Shown: positions 1 through 5,704 of the stretch, one piece after another | Layout: each line of letters begins with the position of its first letter | Position numbering within the stretch: position 1 is the first letter of the stretch | Assembly (NCBI GenBank): GCA_938004375.1 | Contig: CALKWH010000056.1 | Location: 1-7,991 of the forward strand | Reading direction: 5' to 3' | Source: an uncultured Pseudomonadota bacterium | GTDB lineage: Bacteria > Myxococcota_A > Polyangia > HGW-17 | DNA: 7,991 bases | Position numbers and translations under genes: made by a program | The notes under the pieces: generated by a model | What the model saw: the letters and a program-made list of their open reading frames with translations, nothing else | The model's database searches: none | Told to the model about the DNA's origin: nothing

Positions 1-55
1 CGGCTGCCCCGCTGGACGGCGGCCGCGCTGTTGAGCGCGGGGCTGGCGCTGCCGG
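1..55 (+). repeat. 55-base exact direct repeat, copy 1 (contig edge)
   Basis: The first 55 bases of the window equal bases 335-389 exactly (offset 334), diverging at base 56 (T against C). The repeat codes for the export segment of both small lipoproteins. Its position at the very edge of the contig suggests an assembly break at this repeat. Confidence 0.93.
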
Positions 56-237
56 TGGCGGGGTGCTGGACGACCGAAGGCCCGGCCGCCGTGTACGCGG
101 GGCCGCCGGTGCGCGAGCCCGAGACGCGGCCGCAGCCGCCCCCGGACGAGCCCGATGGGAAAAAGAGCGAGGTGGCCGAGCCCGCGCCGCCGCCGGACAG
201 GGGCGGCGAGGTCCAGCCGCTGTACGGTGTGCCCTAG
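1..237 (+). CDS. small Pro-rich lipoprotein-like protein, copy 1 (5' partial)
   Basis: The frame is open from the first base to a TAG at 235-237, giving 78 residues of a protein whose start lies off the contig. It begins inside a hydrophobic export segment (TAAALLSAGLALPVAGC), with a lipobox-like Cys at residue 22. It then carries the motif VYAGPPVREP, a Pro/Glu/Asp-rich low-complexity stretch with PPPDEPDGKK, and the ending LYGVP. It aligns almost end to end with the next gene, which supplies the missing N-terminus. A TTG at position 31 could be taken as a start, but homology with copy 2 shows the protein begins further upstream. No enzyme domain is visible. The mature part is likely an unstructured, membrane-anchored small protein. 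Its position directly before a radical SAM gene suggests it may be a substrate of that enzyme (inference). The lipobox is loose (V-A-G-C), so lipidation is likely but not certain. Confidence 0.72.
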   Translation, partial: RLPRWTAAALLSAGLALPVAGCWTTEGPAAVYAGPPVREPETRPQPPPDEPDGKKSEVAEPAPPPDRGGEVQPLYGVP

Positions 238-260
238 CCGTTTCGGGCCGGGGGAGAGAA

Positions 261-265
261 GGGAG
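261..265 (+). promoter_or_regulatory. ribosome binding site for lipoprotein copy 2
   Basis: GGGAG lies 6 bases before the ATG at 272 and lies in the 34-base gap after the copy 1 stop. It supports 272 as the start, rather than the ATG at 155 that lies inside copy 1 in another frame. Confidence 0.6.
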
Positions 266-271
266 CGGAAC

Positions 272-577
272 ATGCTCGAGGAGATCCTGAACACGATCGA
301 TGCCCAGGTCCGTCGCCCGGCGGCGCCGGGCGCGCGGCTGCCCCGCTGGACGGCGGCCGCGCTGTTGAGCGCGGGGCTGGCGCTGCCGGCGACGGGGTGC
401 TGGCGGACCGAGGGGCCGGCCGAGGTGTACGCCGGGCCCCCGGTGCGGGAGCCGGCGCCGGTGGCAGAGCCGCAGTCGCCCCCCGACGAGCCCGAGGGCA
501 AGAAGGACGGGGTGGTCGAGCCCGAGGAGTCGCCGATGGCCGTCGAGGCGGTGCCCATCTATGGGATTCGTCGTTGA
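272..577 (+). CDS. small Pro-rich lipoprotein-like protein, copy 2
   Basis: A 101-residue protein. The start is fixed by GGGAG 6 bases upstream and by the end of copy 1. The layout is: a charged, leader-like N-terminus (MLEEILNTIDAQVRR, residues 1-15); a linker; a hydrophobic export segment (about 27-41) ending in a lipobox-like ATGC with Cys43; VYAGPPVREP at 52-61; a Pro/Glu/Asp-rich stretch with PPDEPEGKK; and an end in PIYGIRR with Tyr97-Gly98. Against copy 1, the export segment, YAGPPVREP, PPDEP-GKK and the terminal P-(L/I)-Y-G-(V/I) are kept, while the Pro-rich middle drifts. The n-region of about 26 residues is unusually long for a plain lipoprotein signal. That would fit a leader read by a modifying enzyme, and the radical SAM gene starts only 31 bases after its stop. 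No catalytic domain is visible. A substrate role is inference; a small structural lipoprotein is the alternative. Confidence 0.8.
   Translation: MLEEILNTIDAQVRRPAAPGARLPRWTAAALLSAGLALPATGCWRTEGPAEVYAGPPVREPAPVAEPQSPPDEPEGKKDGVVEPEESPMAVEAVPIYGIRR
335..389 (+). repeat. 55-base exact direct repeat, copy 2
   Basis: This is the internal partner of bases 1-55. Similarity continues at a lower level through both genes to their stops, so the exact block is the conserved core of a tandem gene duplication and not a separate element. Confidence 0.93.
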
Positions 578-597
578 ATCGACCCTGCAACCGGAAC

Positions 598-603
598 AGG
601 AGG
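598..603 (+). promoter_or_regulatory. ribosome binding site of the radical SAM gene
   Basis: A perfect AGGAGG, 5 bases before the ATG at 609. It decides the start against an in-frame ATG at 561, which overlaps the preceding gene and has no such site. It lies in the short gap after copy 2, so the genes are probably co-transcribed. Confidence 0.82.
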
Positions 604-608
604 AAGTC

Positions 609-2012
609 ATGAACACGCTCCCCAACCTCGTGGAATGGGAAATCACGGGCGCCTGCGACCTGCGCTGCCCCCACTGCCATCGTGCCGACTCTCGACGGGT
701 CGCCGAGCCCGGACTCGATCGGGTCCTGGCCCTCGCCGACGCCCTGCTCGCCGCGGGCGCGCGGGCCGTGGCGCTCTCGGGGGGCGAGCCCACGCTCAGC
801 CCCCACCTGTGGCCGGCGGTCGGGCGCCTGAAGGGCGGCGGCGCGTTCGTTTCCCTGATCACAAATGGGCGCGACGACTCGGAGGCGTTCGCGCTGCGGT
901 CCCGAGACACGGGGCTGGATTTCGTGTGGCTCTCGCTGGACGGCTCCGCAGCGGTCCACGACGCGGTGCGCGGCCGGGACGGCGTCTTCGCGCGCCTGAT
1001 GCGAACCCGGGAGCATCTGGTCCGCCATGAGGTCCCCTTCGGCTTCATGACCACCCTCTTGGCCGCCAACGTCGCGCACCTCGAGGCGCTGACCGCCCTC
1101 GTGGGCGAGAGCGGCGCCGCCCTGTGGCAGCTCCAGTTCGGGCTCCCGACCGGCGCGGCCCCGGAGCGGTTTTTGGACGCGTCCGGGCTCGCCGCCTTGC
1201 GTCCGGTCCTGGCCCGCCTGCGGGCGCGGGAGCCGCGGCTGATGCTGGGGGAGGCCCTCGCACTGACCCTGGGAGAGCCGTCGTGGATTCGGAGCGCTTC
1301 GACGTCGGCGGTTCTCCCGGAGGGTCCGATGCTTGCCGGATGTCCGTCCGGGCGCGGCGGCTTCGCCGTCTCCCCCGACGGGCGCCTGCGCGGCTGCTCC
1401 TGCCTGCCCGACGACGGCGCCGGACCGCGCCTCACGGACGCGCCGCAGCCTGGACCGTTGGCCGACGGGTTGTCCCGCGCGGCCCGGGGGCGGGAACACA
1501 CCCTCGCCCCGGCCGCCCTGGCGTGTGGCGGACAGTCCACCGCAGCCGGTTTTTGCCACGCCCTCGCGTTGCGTCACGCGCGCCTCGAGGCGCCGGCGCG
1601 GGCTTGCGACGAGGCCGGTCCTTCTCCCATCGGCACGAATCTGGGAACGGCCTCGGTCGCCGTATGTTCGGTCCTGCTCTCCGGGCTCCTGGCGTGCTCC
1701 TCGTCCAAGCCCCCCGCCGAGGACAAGACCACCCCGCCCGAGGCCGGTCCCCCGCCGGTCATGACCCCGGCCGAGCCCACGCCGCCGCCCGCCGAGCCGG
1801 AGCCGGTGATGCCCCCCGAGCCCGCCCCCACCGCCGACGCGACGCCCACCGACACCGCGCCCGGCAGCCCAACGACCAACGTGGTGGCCCCCTCGAGCGA
1901 GAAGCCCGGCATGAAGCCCGCCGAGTGGACCATGCCCAAGTGCTGCATGATGCACGTCCTCCAACCCGGCTGCGTCTGTTCGCCCCCGCCGGGCACGATT
2001 CCCGTTCCCTAG
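609..2012 (+). CDS. radical SAM/SPASM-like enzyme with fused lipoprotein-like, Pro- and Cys-rich C-terminal tail
   Basis: A 467-residue protein. The radical SAM core is plain: C16-x3-C20-x2-C23 (CDLRCPHC) for the 4Fe-4S/SAM cluster, and SGGEP at 57-61 for SAM binding. A SPASM/twitch-like set follows: C245, then FAVSPDGRLRGCSC with C263 and C265, then C306 and C316, expected to hold an auxiliary Fe-S cluster. SPASM enzymes commonly modify peptides or small proteins. After about residue 335 the frame continues without a stop into a hydrophobic segment (about 348-362) ending in the lipobox-like LLAC363-SSS. Then comes a Pro/Glu/Thr-rich stretch of about 75 residues, and an end with CC445-446, C455 and C457 in a Cys-rich motif. 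Codon third positions stay GC-rich across the join with only a small dip near 1615-1670, so a frameshift artefact is unlikely. The tail looks like a small lipoprotein joined to the enzyme. The exact family is not recognised; the radical SAM call is firm, and the tail's role is inference. Confidence 0.9.
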   Translation: MNTLPNLVEWEITGACDLRCPHCHRADSRRVAEPGLDRVLALADALLAAGARAVALSGGEPTLSPHLWPAVGRLKGGGAFVSLITNGRDDSEAFALRSRDTGLDFVWLSLDGSAAVHDAVRGRDGVFARLMRTREHLVRHEVPFGFMTTLLAANVAHLEALTALVGESGAALWQLQFGLPTGAAPERFLDASGLAALRPVLARLRAREPRLMLGEALALTLGEPSWIRSASTSAVLPEGPMLAGCPSGRGGFAVSPDGRLRGCSCLPDDGAGPRLTDAPQPGPLADGLSRAARGREHTLAPAALACGGQSTAAGFCHALALRHARLEAPARACDEAGPSPIGTNLGTASVAVCSVLLSGLLACSSSKPPAEDKTTPPEAGPPPVMTPAEPTPPPAEPEPVMPPEPAPTADATPTDTAPGSPTTNVVAPSSEKPGMKPAEWTMPKCCMMHVLQPGCVCSPPPGTIPVP

Positions 2013-2056
2013 GCGGTGGACAGCCTCCGGACCTTGCAGTATGGTAACGCACGACT

Positions 2057-2061
2057 GGAGG
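2057..2061 (+). promoter_or_regulatory. ribosome binding site of the PPC-domain lipoprotein
   Basis: GGAGG, 9 bases before the ATG at 2071. It favours this start over an in-frame ATG at 2041, which would put ten extra residues (MVTHDWRRFP) before a signal peptide that is already complete. Confidence 0.65.
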
Positions 2062-2070
2062 CGTTTCCCC

Positions 2071-3975
2071 ATGCAACATCTCGTCCGGTTTCTCGTGCTG
2101 TCGTCCCTGATCGTGTCCCTGGCGGCCTGCGACCCCGAGGAGTCCAACTCCAACAACGACAATAACAACACGAACAATGTGAACAATGTCAACAATACGA
2201 ACAATTTAAACAACGTCAATAACATCAACAACGTCAACAACCTGAACAACACGAACAACGTCAACAACACCAACAACACCAATCCCGATCGCGACGGCGA
2301 CGGGGTCTTCGACGCCACCGACAACTGCCCCGACGTGGCCAATCCGCTGCAGCAGGACTACGACGGAGACGGGCAGGGCGACGCCTGCACGACCCAGGCC
2401 GGCACCGTCCAGGAGCCTTTCATCATCCCGGTGACGAACGACGGCGCCACCTTTGACGATACCCGGGACACCACGGCGTCCCAGTCCGACGTCTTCGACT
2501 CGTACCCGCCCAACACCCTCGACGAGAGCGGCCCCGAATTCGTCTACGTGTTCACGCTGCCCCGGCGCATGCAGGTGCAGGCCTATATCGACCTGCCCGA
2601 GCCCGCCGGCGTGGACATCGACGTGCACCTGCTGTCGTCGCTGGCGCCCGCCACCCTCATCGCCCGCAGCAACAACTCGGTGATGGAAACCCTGGAGGCG
2701 GGCACCTATTATCTAGTCATGGACACCTACGTCTCCAACGGCACCCAGATGCCCGGCCCATACGCCATGCACGTGCGCATCCGCCCCTGGTTCGCGGGCA
2801 CCGCCGACGATCCCATCCCCGTGTGCGCCCCCTCGGTGGCGACCCCCGTGTCCCTGCCGTGCGTGTTCGTCGACGAGCGCGACACCACCTTGGCGACCTC
2901 GGACGCGTTCGACACCTATCCGCCCAACGGCACCGACGAGAGCGGCCCCGAGTTCATCTACGCCTTCACCCTGGACCAGGAGGCCTACGTGGCCGCCGAG
3001 CTCATCGCCCCCGAGCCCGCCGGCGTGGACATCGACGTGCACCTGCTGTCGTCCCTGTCGCCGGTCTCCCTGATCCTGCGAGACAACAACGCGGTCTGGA
3101 CGCGGCTGGCCCCGGGCACCTACTATGTCACCGCCGACACCTACCAGGCCCTGGCCGGCGGCTACGAACTGACCATCTCCATGCGCTCGGCGGCCCTCGA
3201 GCCCGAGACGCTCTTCAACGACTACGTCCTGGCCGCGGTGGACTACATCGACGCGAACTACCGGCTGCTGGGTTACGACTCGGCCGTGCTCACCCACGAC
3301 ATCGAGTACGGCAACTACGGCACCATCGTCCGCTCCGGCGGCGCCCGCACCATGTGCGTGGCCGCGGTCATGGAGGTCATCCTGGTGGCCATGGAGCTCT
3401 ACGAAGCCGAGACCGGCGATTCCACCGTGTGGGACTACCTGCCCATGCGCTCGTTCCAGTACTTGGGCGAGGGCGATCTCAAGGCCCACCTGTGGGTCAA
3501 TTACGATCTCGAGTCCGGCGGCTCCGGCGACGCCCTGCGCCACTTCGGCATGGGCATGAACGTGCCCTTCGAGAGCCTGATCCCGGGTTCGTTCATCAAC
3601 CTGAATCGCACCAGCGGCACCGGCCACGCGGTCGTCTTCATCGCCTTCATCGACATCGAGGGCAACACCTACGACACCTGGAATCCAGACGTCATCGGCT
3701 TCAAGTACTACTCGAGCCAGGGAGGCTACGACGTGGGCGCCGGCGGCATGGACTATCGTTACGCCGTCTTCAGCGACTACGGCTCCCCGACCATGCCGTA
3801 CAACCGTGACCTCAACGTCATTTACTCCACGAGCCAGACCTACCTGAACACCGGCGTGATGTACATGCCCGACCAGTGGATTGACACCGCCCGCACCCTG
3901 CGCGGCAAGAAGAACCGCGTCGGCGACGTGAGCGCGTTCGACCCGATCTACTTCGACGGCGTCACCACCGACTAG
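2071..3975 (+). CDS. lipoprotein: Asn-rich linker, TSP3-type Ca-binding repeat, two PPC-like domains, papain-like C-terminal domain
   Basis: A 634-residue exported lipoprotein. Residues 1-20 are a lipoprotein signal ending in SLAAC20. Residues 26-71 form an Asn-Asn-X linker. Residues 73-106 match a thrombospondin type 3 repeat (DRDGDGVFD, DNCPD, DYDGDGQGDAC), a calcium-binding fold common in myxobacterial surface proteins. Two tandem domains follow at about 111-240 and 241-374. Each has SGPEF-Y-FTL, EPAGVDIDVHLLSSL and GTYY-DTY, which resembles the PPC domain (bacterial pre-peptidase C-terminal) found next to secreted peptidases. The C-terminal domain (375-634) has a Cys in a helix-like stretch (C429, ARTMCVAAVMEV), a His before a beta-strand-like stretch (H519, GTGHAVVFIAF) and TWNPD at 536-540. 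That order fits a papain-fold Cys-His-Asn/Asp site. A secreted or surface cysteine peptidase is the best guess; the family is not identified. A 58-base gap separates it from the radical SAM gene, so shared transcription is possible but unproven. Confidence 0.85.
   Translation: MQHLVRFLVLSSLIVSLAACDPEESNSNNDNNNTNNVNNVNNTNNLNNVNNINNVNNLNNTNNVNNTNNTNPDRDGDGVFDATDNCPDVANPLQQDYDGDGQGDACTTQAGTVQEPFIIPVTNDGATFDDTRDTTASQSDVFDSYPPNTLDESGPEFVYVFTLPRRMQVQAYIDLPEPAGVDIDVHLLSSLAPATLIARSNNSVMETLEAGTYYLVMDTYVSNGTQMPGPYAMHVRIRPWFAGTADDPIPVCAPSVATPVSLPCVFVDERDTTLATSDAFDTYPPNGTDESGPEFIYAFTLDQEAYVAAELIAPEPAGVDIDVHLLSSLSPVSLILRDNNAVWTRLAPGTYYVTADTYQALAGGYELTISMRSAALEPETLFNDYVLAAVDYIDANYRLLGYDSAVLTHDIEYGNYGTIVRSGGARTMCVAAVMEVILVAMELYEAETGDSTVWDYLPMRSFQYLGEGDLKAHLWVNYDLESGGSGDALRHFGMGMNVPFESLIPGSFINLNRTSGTGHAVVFIAFIDIEGNTYDTWNPDVIGFKYYSSQGGYDVGAGGMDYRYAVFSDYGSPTMPYNRDLNVIYSTSQTYLNTGVMYMPDQWIDTARTLRGKKNRVGDVSAFDPIYFDGVTTD
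2146..2283 (+). repeat. degenerate AAC/AAT triplet tract coding an (Asn-Asn-X)n linker
   Basis: About 46 codons, nearly all Asn with every third residue Val, Thr, Leu or Ile. It is a sharp AT-richer island in GC-rich DNA. It codes a flexible linker between the lipid anchor and the folded domains, and is a likely site of length variation by slippage. Confidence 0.9.
2596..2639 (+). repeat. 44-base exact repeat within PPC-like domain 1
   Basis: Identical to 3010-3053 (offset 414). It codes EPAGVDIDVHLLSS in the first of two tandem domains, a trace of domain duplication or of gene conversion. Confidence 0.88.
3010..3053 (+). repeat. 44-base exact repeat within PPC-like domain 2
   Basis: Partner of 2596-2639. 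The flanking bases differ between the two domains, so identity is concentrated in this core strand. Confidence 0.88.
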
Positions 3976-4011
3976 TCCCCCCGCTTCGCAATCCGGCAGG
4001 CTACAGGGGGC

Positions 4012-4020
4012 TGGTATAAA
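4012..4020 (+). promoter_or_regulatory. possible extended -10 promoter element for the SpoIID-like gene
   Basis: TGGTATAAA fits the extended -10 form TGnTATAAT with one mismatch. It lies about 97 bases before the ATG at 4117, in the 141-base gap after the lipoprotein gene. No good -35 box is seen at the usual distance (TCCGGC there), which extended -10 promoters can tolerate. The rest of the gap holds an 8-base G run (4060-4067) and a CCCGGG-centred hairpin without a T tract. Confidence 0.3.
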
Positions 4021-4116
4021 CGGTAACATGCTGTTTGAGCCCGGGTAGCTCTGATTCCCGGGGGGGGCGTGCGTCGATTTTTGCGTTTTCCCCGCGACTG
4101 ACCTATTCCCATATAC

Positions 4117-5682
4117 ATGAAGAAATACCTCCTCGCCCTCCCGGGAATCTGGCTGTGCACCCTCCTCGCGTCCGCCCCCGCCGGAGCGGACGAGCCCGTC
4201 GACCTGCTCAAGACCCTGTACCAGAAGCGCTTCCAGCTCGACCACGCGGGTGCGCCGCTGGTGCTCATCGGGCTGGCCTCGGGTCTGGACGTCGTGGAGC
4301 TGGCCTCCCCCGACGGGGTGGACCTGCTGCCCAACGGTCCCTCGGGCGTGCGCGTCAGCGGCCCCAAGACGGTGAAGGTCACCCGCGTCTCCGGCACGCC
4401 CGGGCGCGTTTCGCACTACCTGGCCCTCGAGGCAGTGCCCCTGTCGGACCCGGACCTGGTGGCGAAGACCCGCGCCCGCCTGGCCCCCCGCGGCGTCACC
4501 GCCCGCGAGCAGGGCTACGTCATCTCCATGGGCGCGCGCATGCTCGACACCCGCCGCGTGCTGTTCTCCCTGGGGCCGTACTCCGTACAGCAGGCGGTCG
4601 ACGCCCTCGAGAAGGAGCGCGCCGCCCATCCCCACGCCTTTGTCCACGCCGAGTTCGCCGCGCTGCCCTCGGGCACGTTCACTGCCGCCACCTCCGACGG
4701 CGCCCTGCGCGTCACCCAGGCCGGCGCCATGGCCTTCGAGCCCACGGGGAAGGCGCCCCTCGCGTACACCCTGAACGGGAAGAGCCACCGCGTGGACGGC
4801 CGACTCGTGGTCATCTTCGGCATGGACGGGAAGCTCACCCTGGTCAACGAGCTCTCCATCGAGGGCTACCTCGAGGGCATCCTGCCCTCGGAGTTGTTCC
4901 CATCGGCACCCCCCGAGGCCCTGAAGGCCCAGGCCGTGGCCGCCCGGGGGCAGGTGCTCGCCAAGATGGGCCAGCGGCACAACACCGATCCGTACCACCT
5001 GTGCGCCCAGGTGCACTGCCAGGCCTATGACGGCCTGGAGAAGGCCGATCCCCGCACCACGGCCGCAGTGCGCGCGACCGCCGGGCAGGTGCTGTTCGAC
5101 GCCGCCGGCTTCCCCGCCGACACGGTCTACTCGAGCTCCTGCGGCGGGCACGGCGAGCACAACGAGCACGTGTGGGGCGGTCGTCCCAACCCCCAGTTGC
5201 GCGGACGCCCCGACGGCGACCCGGTAGGCAAGGACTGGGCCCGCTTCCTCGCGCGACCCTCGCGGTCGTACTGCGCCAAGCTCCCCGGGGGCGCGGCGGC
5301 CTTCCGCTGGAAAGTGGTGAAGACCGCGGCCGAGCTCGCGAAATCGCTGGCCGCCCACGGCTTCTCGGGCAAGGTCGCCGAGCTGGTGCCCCGGCGACGC
5401 GGCGTGTCCGGGCGCATCCTCGAGCTCGAGGTCCGCGGCGGCGCGAAGCCTCTCACCCTGACGGGTGAATTGGTCATCCGCCGCGCCCTGGGCGGCCTGC
5501 GCTCGTCCCTGTTCGTGCACAAACGCCTGAAGGACGGCGCCTTCGAGTTCACGGGCGCGGGCTTCGGCCATGGCGTGGGGATGTGCCAGTGGGGGGCCAT
5601 GGGCCGTGCCGCGGACGGCCAGAAGGCCGCGGAGATCCTGAAGCATTACTATCCCGGCGCGGTCCTGCACAAGTTGTACTGA
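4117..5682 (+). CDS. secreted SpoIID/LytB-domain protein, predicted peptidoglycan lytic enzyme
   Basis: A 521-residue protein with a Sec signal peptide (MKKYLLALPGIWLCTLLASA, predicted cleavage after A22-G-A24). An N-terminal region of about 220 residues is not recognised. The SpoIID/LytB domain spans about 245-515: EGYLEGILPSEL with Glu259 at the place of the catalytic acid, ALKAQAVAAR at 268-277, SSSCGGHGE at 339-347, and GFGHGVGMCQWGAM at 482-495 near the end. The H294-x-C296-x3-H300-C301 cluster fits the His/Cys zinc site described for clostridial SpoIID. SpoIID is a lytic transglycosylase that cuts denuded glycan strands. Outside spore formers, such proteins occur in many Gram-negatives, probably in cell wall remodelling. 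The ATG has no clear Shine-Dalgarno, but the signal peptide starts right there. A TauE-type transporter gene follows after 22 bases, probably in the same operon. No sporulation genes are nearby. Confidence 0.92.
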   Translation: MKKYLLALPGIWLCTLLASAPAGADEPVDLLKTLYQKRFQLDHAGAPLVLIGLASGLDVVELASPDGVDLLPNGPSGVRVSGPKTVKVTRVSGTPGRVSHYLALEAVPLSDPDLVAKTRARLAPRGVTAREQGYVISMGARMLDTRRVLFSLGPYSVQQAVDALEKERAAHPHAFVHAEFAALPSGTFTAATSDGALRVTQAGAMAFEPTGKAPLAYTLNGKSHRVDGRLVVIFGMDGKLTLVNELSIEGYLEGILPSELFPSAPPEALKAQAVAARGQVLAKMGQRHNTDPYHLCAQVHCQAYDGLEKADPRTTAAVRATAGQVLFDAAGFPADTVYSSSCGGHGEHNEHVWGGRPNPQLRGRPDGDPVGKDWARFLARPSRSYCAKLPGGAAAFRWKVVKTAAELAKSLAAHGFSGKVAELVPRRRGVSGRILELEVRGGAKPLTLTGELVIRRALGGLRSSLFVHKRLKDGAFEFTGAGFGHGVGMCQWGAMGRAADGQKAAEILKHYYPGAVLHKLY

Positions 5683-5692
5683 CCGCGGGACC

Positions 5693-5699
5693 AAGGAGG
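5693..5699 (+). promoter_or_regulatory. ribosome binding site of the TauE/SafE-type gene
   Basis: AAGGAGG, 5 bases before the ATG at 5705, inside the 22-base gap after the SpoIID-like gene. It fixes the start and supports translation from a shared transcript. Confidence 0.75.
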
Positions 5700-5704
5700 C
5701 GAAG

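Noticed and set aside
1..389. CRISPR or mobile element as the source of the direct repeat
   Set aside because: The repeat is inside the coding sequence of two homologous genes and similarity continues through both, so gene duplication explains it. No inverted ends, transposase or regular spacers are present.
561..608. An earlier ATG for the radical SAM gene at 561
   Set aside because: It overlaps the previous gene and lacks a ribosome binding site, while the ATG at 609 has a perfect AGGAGG. The extra residues are not part of the radical SAM fold.
1560..1700. A frameshift or assembly error joining the radical SAM gene to a separate lipoprotein gene
   Set aside because: The frame stays open with GC-rich third positions on both sides, and no other frame in this stretch offers a ribosome binding site and start for the tail. 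It is kept as a possible refutation of the fusion, not as the main reading.
234..2342. A minus-strand open frame of 702 codons
   Set aside because: It is antisense to the lipoprotein and radical SAM genes. The Leu/Val/Phe run near its start is simply the reverse reading of the Asn-rich tract, and the rest is low-complexity Gly/Arg/Pro.
3977..4010. C6 and G5 runs as a terminator stem after the PPC-domain lipoprotein gene
   Set aside because: The stem is five pairs around a loop of more than 20 bases with no T tract after it.
4039..4095. CCCGGG hairpin followed by short T runs as a terminator
   Set aside because: The T runs are not next to the stem and the stem is only six base pairs with an 11-base loop. 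It would also lie downstream of the possible promoter, so terminator function is not supported.
2713..5694. A minus-strand open frame of 993 codons
   Set aside because: It lies antisense to two clear genes with signal peptides and recognised domains. Its translation is rich in Gly, Ala, Val, His and Arg with no domain, as expected for a shadow frame in GC-rich DNA.
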